Below the pieces are notes generated by a model. The model searched no databases, was not told the origin of the DNA, and saw only the letters and a list, made by a program, of their open reading frames with translations. Both the position numbers and the translations under genes were made by a program. A stretch of 64,000 bases of DNA from Stomoxys calcitrans (lineage: Eukaryota > Arthropoda > Insecta > Diptera > Muscidae): positions 47,783,541 to 47,847,540 of the forward strand of contig NC_081553.1 in the NCBI RefSeq assembly GCF_963082655.1, given 5' to 3'. How positions within the stretch are numbered: the first letter of the stretch is position 1; every line of letters begins with the position of its first letter. Shown here piece by piece: positions 57,485-64,000 of the stretch.

Positions 57485-60215
57485 TTCTGAAAAATAAAAT
57501 TTTTTTTTATATCGGATCGTAACGACCATCTTAGTCGATTTAGCCATAGCCATATAGCGGTCGAACAAGTAAAGGTATCCGCTTGAAATTTAGCACTGAT
57601 ACTTCCGATGGGTGCAGATCTTGTAAATGGGCAATATCGGCTCAGATTTCAATATGGTTCCCATTTTAACCGATCTCCCGATTCTATCTCTTTAGCCCCT
57701 GACCCCGCAGTTGTTATACGATTTGGCTGAAATTTTCGCACATCTTGTTCTTTTACGACTTCCAACAAGCATGCCCAAAACGATTTAAATCGGTCTATAT
57801 CAGGTTATAGACCGATTTAAATCGTTTTGGGCTCATAGCTCCCATATAAACCGATCATATGATATGACATCTTGAACACCTGGAAGCCGCAATTGTGGTA
57901 TGCGTGGAAAGTAAGTCCGTCTGTCCGTCCGTCTGTGTGTTGAAATCACACTACAGTCTTTAGAAATAGAGATATGGAGCTGAAATTTTGCACAGATCCT
58001 TTTTTGTCCACAGGCAGGATAAGTTCGAATATGGGCTATATCGGACTATATTTTGATATAGCCCCCATATAGACTGATCCGCCGATCCAAGGTCTTAGGC
58101 GCATAAAAGCCACATATATCATCCGATTTTACTGAAATTTGGGACAGTTGGAGTTGCGTTAGAACACTCGACATCCTTCTTCAATTTGGCCCCGATCGAT
58201 TCAGATTTGGGTATAGCTGTTATATAGACCGATCTCTCGATTGAAGTCCTGGGGCTCATAAAAGGTGCATTTATTATCCGATGTCCCCGAAATTTGGGAC
58301 AGCGAGTTGTGTTAGGCCCTTCGACATCCCTTTTCAGTTTGTCTCAGATTGGTTCAGATTTGGATATAGCTGCCATATAGACCGATCTCTGGATTAAAGG
58401 TCTTGGGCCCAAAAAAAAACAACATTTATTGTCCGATATCGCCGAAATTTCGGAGAGTGAGTTGTGTTAGGCCACTCGACATTCTCCTTCAATTCGGCCC
58501 CGATCAGTTCAGATTTGGATATAGCTGTCATATAGACCGATGTCTGGATTTAAAGTCTTGGCCCCATTGAAGGCGCATTTATCGTCCGATTTCGCCGAAA
58601 TTTGGGACAGTGAGTTGTTTTAGGGCCTTTGAAATGCTTCTTTAATTCGACCCCGATCAGTTCAGATTTGAATATAGCAGCTATATAGACCGATCTCTCG
58701 ATTTAAGGATTGGTCCAGATTTGGATATAGCTGCCATATAGACCGATCTCTTGATTTAGAGTTGTGGGACCATAAAAAGCTCATTTATTGTCCTATGTCG
58801 CCGCATTGTCGGCCCCATTAAAGACGCATTTATCGTCCGATTTCGCCGAAATTTAGAACTGTGATTTGTGTTGGACCCCTCGACATCTGTCCGCAATTTG
58901 GCCCAGATCGGTCCTGATTTGGATATAGCTGCCATATAGACCGAACCCTCGAAGGTCGTGGCCCCATAGGAGCATTTATTGTCCGATGTCGCCGAAATTA
59001 AGGACAGTGAGCTGTGTTAGACCCCTCGAACATCTGTCCGCAATTTGGCCCCGATCGCTCTTGATTTGGGTATAACTGCCATATAGACCGATCTCTCGAT
59101 TTAAGGTCTTGAGCCCAAAAAAGACCCATTTATTGTCCGATTTCGCCGAAATTTAAGAAATAAAGTTGTGGTAGGCCCTTGGACGTCCCTTTTTAATTTG
59201 GCGCCGATCGGTTCAGATTTGGATATAGCTGCCATATAGACCCATCTCTCAATTAAAGGTTTAAGGACCATAAAAAGCGCATTTATTGTCCGATGTCGCC
59301 AAAATTTGGGACAATGAGTTGTTTAAGGCTCTTCGACATCTGTCTGCAATTTTGCCCAGATCGGTCCAGATTTGAATATAGCTGCCATATAGACCGATTT
59401 CTCGATTTAAGGTCTTGGGCCCATAAAAGGCGCATTTATTATCCGATTTCGCCGAAATTTGAGACAGTGAGTTGAGTTGGGCCACTCGACATTCTTCTTC
59501 AATCCGGTCCCGATCGGTTCAGATTTGGATATAGCTGCCATATAGACCGATATTTCGATTTAAGGTCTTAGGCCCATAAAAGGCGCATTTATTATCCGAT
59601 TTCGCCGAAATGTGGGACAGTGAGTTGTATTAGAACACTCGACACCTTTCTGCAATTTGGCCCAGATCGGTCCAGATTTGAATATAGACCGATCTCTTGA
59701 TTTAAGGTCTTGGGCCCAAAATAGACCTGTTTATTGTCCGATTTCGCCGAAATTTGGGACAGTGAGTTCTGTTAGGCCCTTCGAGATCCCTTTTTAATTT
59801 GGCCCAGATCTGTTCAGATTTAGATATAGCTGCCATATAGACCGATCTCTATTTAAAGTCTTGGCCCCATCAAATGCGCACTAATTATCCGATTTCGCTG
59901 AAATTTGAAACAGTGACTTATGTTAGGCTTTTCGAAACACATGTCATACATGGCTCAGATCGGTCTATATTTGGATATAGCTACCAAAAAGACCAATATT
60001 TTGTTCTACAAAATTGAACAATCACTTGTACATGTTAGACCACTCAATATCCGTATCGAATTTGGTCCCAATCGGACCATATTTCAATATAGCTTCTATG
60101 GGGGCATAAATTATGCATTTTTGCAGCGGACTATGACGAAAGGTGGTTTACATATTTACCCGCGGTGGTGGGTATCCAAAGTTCGGCCCGGCCGAACTTA
60201 ATGCCTTTTTACTTG
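57485..60215 (+). mobile_element. INE-1/DINE-1-like element, about 14 units, with fused head
   Basis: A piece of one head and unit (57495-57900) joins a second truncated head (GTCCGTCTGTCCGTCCGTCT at about 57909). Units run to 59930 with TATAGCTGCCATATAGACCG, then the pre-tail at 59940-60130 and a perfect tail hairpin AAGTTCGGCCCGGCCGAACTT at 60179-60199, ending TTTTTACTTG. A short mirrored phrase (57785-57835) makes a small palindrome. Confidence 0.88.
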
Positions 60216-60861
60216 TTATACCCACCACCATAGGATGGTGGTATACTAATCTAGTAATTCCGTTTGTAACACCTCGTAAAATTGATCAAAGGCCCCATAA
60301 AGTATTTGCATTCTTGATTGTCTCGAAATTCTGATTCGAACTACCCATGTCCGTCTGTAGAAATCACGAAAGCGGTCGAACGCGTAGAGCTAGCCGCTTG
60401 AAATTTTGCACAGATACTTTATATTGATGTAGCTCGTTGAGGATCGGAAATGGGCCACATCGGTTCAGATTTGGATATATCTTCCATATAAACCGATCTC
60501 CCGATTTGACTTTCTGAGACCCTGGAAGCCCAATTTCGGTCCGATATGACTGAAATTTTTCACATAGTGTTTTGTTTGGACTTCCAACATCTGTGCCAAG
60601 TACGGTCTAAATCGATGTATAACCTGGTATAGCTCCCATATAAACCGATCTCCCGATTGGATTTTTGAGCCCCTGGAAACCGCAATTTTTATCCGATTTG
60701 GCTGAAATTTTGTACGTGGTGTGTTGTTATGACTCCCAACAACTGCGCCAAGTACGGTCTAATTCGGTCTATAACTAGATACAGCTCCTCTATTTTAGCA
60801 GAATCCATGGTGGTGGGTTCTCAAGATTCGGCTCGGCCGAACTAAGCACGTTTTTACTTGT
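60216..60861 (+). mobile_element. Complete short INE-1/DINE-1-like element
   Basis: The head TTATACCCACCACCATAGGA begins right at the previous tail. About two array units follow, then tail TTTTAGCAGAATCCATGGTG, hairpin TTCGGCTCGGCCGAACTAAG and GTTTTTACTTG. About 646 bp. Confidence 0.9.
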
Positions 60862-61017
60862 TTTTTCTTATTATGTCGCCTCCGGCCTTAAACCGTTTAT
60901 TCGCTAACCTATCTGCTCCTGCTGCCTTATTGTTTTTCAGCCTGCATAACTGCTATGCAATGCCCCGGCCGGGAATTGGTTCTGGGGTATTCGCGTTACC
61001 ACAACAATCGAATACTA
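60862..61017. other. Short unclassified spacer
   Basis: Nothing recognised between the DINE tail and the MITE. Confidence 0.4.
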
Positions 61018-61255
61018 TTGGGTTGCCCAAAAAGTAAGTGCGGATTTTTCATATAGTCGGCGTTGACAAATTTTTTCACAGCTTGTGACTCTGTAATTGC
61101 ATTCTTTCTTCTGTCAGTTATCGGCTGTTACTTTTAGCTTGCTTTAGAAAGCTAAAGTGTAAAAAAGTATATTTGATTAAAGTTCATTCTAAGCTTTATT
61201 AAAAATGCATTTACTTTCTTTTAAAAAATCCGCAATTACTTTTTGGGCAACCCAA
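61018..61255 (+). mobile_element. Mariner-type MITE, copy 6
   Basis: 238 bp with standard termini and TA flanks; one TIR base differs (GTAAGTGCGGA). Confidence 0.95.
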
Positions 61256-62753
61256 TACTTTCTGCTAAAAGAAAAGTCTTGTCTATATTCCCAGCTGTAT
61301 CGTTTACCAGGTTTCCTTCCGTGTCTCTGCACGAGTATATAAACCTTTGAAGGTCGACGGCCTGCCAGTTCGACCTATAATAGAGCAATCTATGCTGTGT
61401 TCATAAGCGTGCCGTATTTACCAAACTCAAGGGCCAATCTAATGTACATACAGCATGCATTCATTTCACTTTACCATACAGCATACACACACATACAAGT
61501 GGCATAGCCAAAAACATGTGGTATTTATGTGTTGGTGTGTCCAATTTCCTTTGCTTGTTTAAACATTTATGGTCGATGATTGTCCTCGGGTTATTGTGCT
61601 TAAACTCACTATGCCCCCCCCCCCCCCCACCCCCCAACTCACCAACTCCTTTCTCTAGCCCGCACACTTTGAATTTCGATATTGGTTGGCATCAGCTGTT
61701 GTTATTGGACTGTTTGCATTCTTTGTTTGTGGTTTCCCACGTTTTTATTGTTTTTTTGTTGTTGTTGTTGTAATTGTATCGTATGTCACTATACCATAGC
61801 CATAAGTGCTGCATACCCATGTGCATATAGCATAAAAGAGCTAGCTTTTATTCCATGTGAATGCAATGTGAGGGCATTTTAAGGTGCCTAAAGGTTCTTG
61901 ACAAAGCCATCTATCTTTGGTCGAACTATGAGAGTATCGCCATTTAGTGTAGATTCTGAAATGGAATATTTGGATAAGAGTTTATGTTCTACATTCGCCA
62001 CCAAAGCCTCCCTTACCTTCAATTGAGCTTCGGTAAATAATTTCCACATAAAATACATACCTTTGCTGCTTCGTTCGGTAAGGTTTTCATAGCAGTTTTC
62101 ACTTCAAAACTGGCTCCCCTACGCCCCTCCATTTTAGTTTGTGTTAAAAGTTCCTCACAACCTATGCATGAGACTCACCCACTATTAGCCATATTAAAGT
62201 CATCAGCTAAAAATGTTTTCTTTGTTCGCCTGATCCAATTTAAATAATGCTCCTTTAAGCATAAATCCTATTGCATCGCAGGTAAACAGATCTCCTTGGA
62301 GATTCATATCACCACTATTACCACTAGGCCAAGCCACTCCATGCACTATGCCATTCAGGGTCATAATTATGCATCTAATACTACGGTTGCCACGTACTCG
62401 TAGTGGGGGTTGTACGCGCCGCCACACAATGCCTAGTTGTTTTCGAGTTGAACGGATGGCGTAAAATAGGCAAAGGTCCTTTTCATGGCGACTCGCCCGC
62501 CGCCATGCGTACCGAATGAGGACCAAAGACCGAGAAACATGCCACAGCAAAGCAAACGCTATCTGGCCAACTATTGTAGAATGCGTAGCTAACTATTCAT
62601 AGACGGTTATCTGCAGAAGAATGCAAAAGCTGTTGGCGGCACAGGCGGCATGTTAAGCAGCGACCTGGAAAATACAAGTGGTGATGTGGCGGTGTGTGTG
62701 GGCAAAATAAAGTGGAACCTTAGTAAAACGGCTGGTGATACATGGCCATAAAA
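61256..62753. other. Unclassified single-copy-looking DNA
   Basis: A C-rich homopolymer-like run lies at 61614-61635. A TTG-initiated frame of 115 codons at 62203-62550 (minus) has no recognised domain or splice context, so it is not called as a gene. No RNA gene is seen. Confidence 0.45.
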
Positions 62754-64000
62754 TCTCTTATATATAAAATTCAATTTGTGTTTGTTTGTCGGTTTGTTCT
62801 GTATAGAAATGTTCACAGATTGAGTAGGTTGACCGGGAAGGCAACATGGGCTGTATAATTTTTTGATATTGGAAGGGGGGCGGACCCTTCCCCTTACCTC
62901 AAAAGTACTACCCAAAAATAAAAGTGGACCGATTGGGACAATATGGGACTCAAATGAAAGGTATTCAGAAGAAGAGAACGAATTTCATATTAAAAATTAA
63001 GTCCAAGTAACTGGGGGGACCGCGCCAACCCCAAAAGCCCCTAAAATAGGTTTTTTTGGACGATCATGACAATATGGGACTCCAAGGAGATCTGTTTAAA
63101 TGAAAGGTATTCGGAAGTAGATTGCCAATATGGTCAGGAAGCAGAAATAGGCTTTATAGTTTGTTGATTTCCAAAAGGGGGCGGACCCTCCCCCTTTACC
63201 CAAAAACACCACCCAAAATCAAAAGTGGACCGATCGGGAAAATATGGGTATCAAATAAAAGGTATGTGGGAGTAGTTAACGAAACTGGCATACAAATTCA
63301 TGTCGAAGTATTGGGGGTCACCCCAGCCCCACAAAAACGCCCCAAATAGGCACATAAGCCAATCACGGATATATGGGACTCGGATTGTTTGTTCCGTATA
63401 GACTGAAAAATGGCAGGACCGATTTTCTCGAAACTTTCGCATATTGCGTAGGTTGGTCTGGAAGGAAACATATCCTATATAATTTTTTGGTATAAGGAGG
63501 GGGACGGACCCTCCCCCTTTACCCAAAAACACCACCCAATATCAAAAGTGGACCGATCGGGAAAATATGGGTACCAAATGATAGGTATTGGAAAATAGAA
63601 TACGAATATGATATTAAAATTTGGATATAAGAACCCATTGGGCCACCCCAATCCTAAAATTCCCCCAAACAGTCATACTGGGCGTTCATGTCAATATGGG
63701 TCTTAAATGAAAGGTATTCGGGAGTAGATTACGAATCTGGCATACAAAATCAGATCGAAGTATAGGGGTCACCCTTCCCTCCAAAATCGTTTTAAATGGG
63801 CATATGACCCATCATGAGTAAATGGGACTCGGTTTTTTTGTTTTTTTCCGTAGAATAAAAAACGGCTGAACCGATTTTCTTACAATTTTCATAGATTTTG
63901 TAAGTTTGTCTGGAAGGAAACATAGGCTATATAATTTTTTTAGATATCGGATGGAGGCGGTCCCTCCCCTTTACCCCAACAACGGCATCCAAAACCAAAA
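62754..64000 (+). mobile_element. Non-autonomous Helitron, 5' end, cut by window
   Basis: The 5' end TCTCTTATATATAAAATTCA follows an A at 62753. GTTTGTTTGTCGGTTTGTTC and units with TCAAATGAAAGGTATTCGG follow. A copy of the 5' signature recurs internally near 63390 and 63840. It continues past the window. Confidence 0.8.

Noticed and set aside
62203..62550. Minus-strand frame of 115 codons in single-copy-looking DNA
   Set aside because: It begins with TTG, has no recognised motif, and no splice sites or promoter could be tied to it.

Overview
This is a repeat-dominated nuclear window from a higher fly, most likely a calyptrate and probably a muscid. The evidence is A+T-rich DNA, Drosophila-style short GT-AG introns and TATA boxes, INE-1/DINE-1-like repeats closely resembling the Drosophila INE-1 head and tail, a Helitron family ending in CTAG, cecropia/mellifera-like mariner MITEs, and tRNA-derived SINEs. 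The species assignment is inference. I see no prokaryotic operon, CRISPR array or rRNA.

Two probable host genes stand out, both on the minus strand. They are at 12460-13305 and 40126-40673 (with a 68-nt intron at 40590-40657). Both encode secreted proteins with two five-cysteine chitin-binding (peritrophin-A/CBM14-like) domains of nearly the same spacing. They look like paralogues about 27 kb apart, with the intervening space filled by transposable elements. Each has a TATA box, and the second also has an initiator and a polyadenylation signal.

Almost everything else is mobile DNA in four layers. (1) INE-1/DINE-1-like (Helentron-type) elements have a head starting TTATACCC, a pyrimidine-rich GTCCGTC tract, a variable array of units of about 153 bp, and a tail hairpin of the type TAAGTTCGGCC-C-GGCCGAACTTA. 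They occupy about 1-775, 2500-5040, 6618-9245, 14758-15180, 19197-21130, 22240-25003, 26128-27450, 28285-30108, 32379-33675, 46317-46560, 48237-50950, 51416-54642 and 57485-60861. (2) A non-autonomous Helitron family (5' TCTCATATATAAAATTC, 3' GGTTCAGCTAG|T) has internal tandem units of about 130 bp. It occupies about 10380-11635, 14264-14757, 15187-18170, 25430-26127, 30109-32378, 34746-39010, 41146-45745, 46561-48236 and 62754-64000. (3) DNA transposons comprise six mariner MITEs of about 238 bp and three derivatives of one mariner-like family, including a double-ended fold-back copy at 26501-27107. (4) There are tRNA-derived SINEs and decayed non-LTR retrotransposon pieces.

The layers are nested, so relative ages can be read. 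MITEs and Helitrons interrupt the 153-bp arrays at clean TA or AT sites. One SINE was already inside a Helitron before that Helitron multiplied. Helitrons and DINEs carry LINE fragments. The most notable structures are an inverted pair of Helitron-LINE chimeras flanking the gene at 40126-40673, a possible 51-nt in-frame intron (exitron) in the first gene, the fold-back transposon, exact head-to-tail DINE and Helitron junctions, and 22-bp minisatellites grown from a DINE tail. I found no convincing new enzymatic system.
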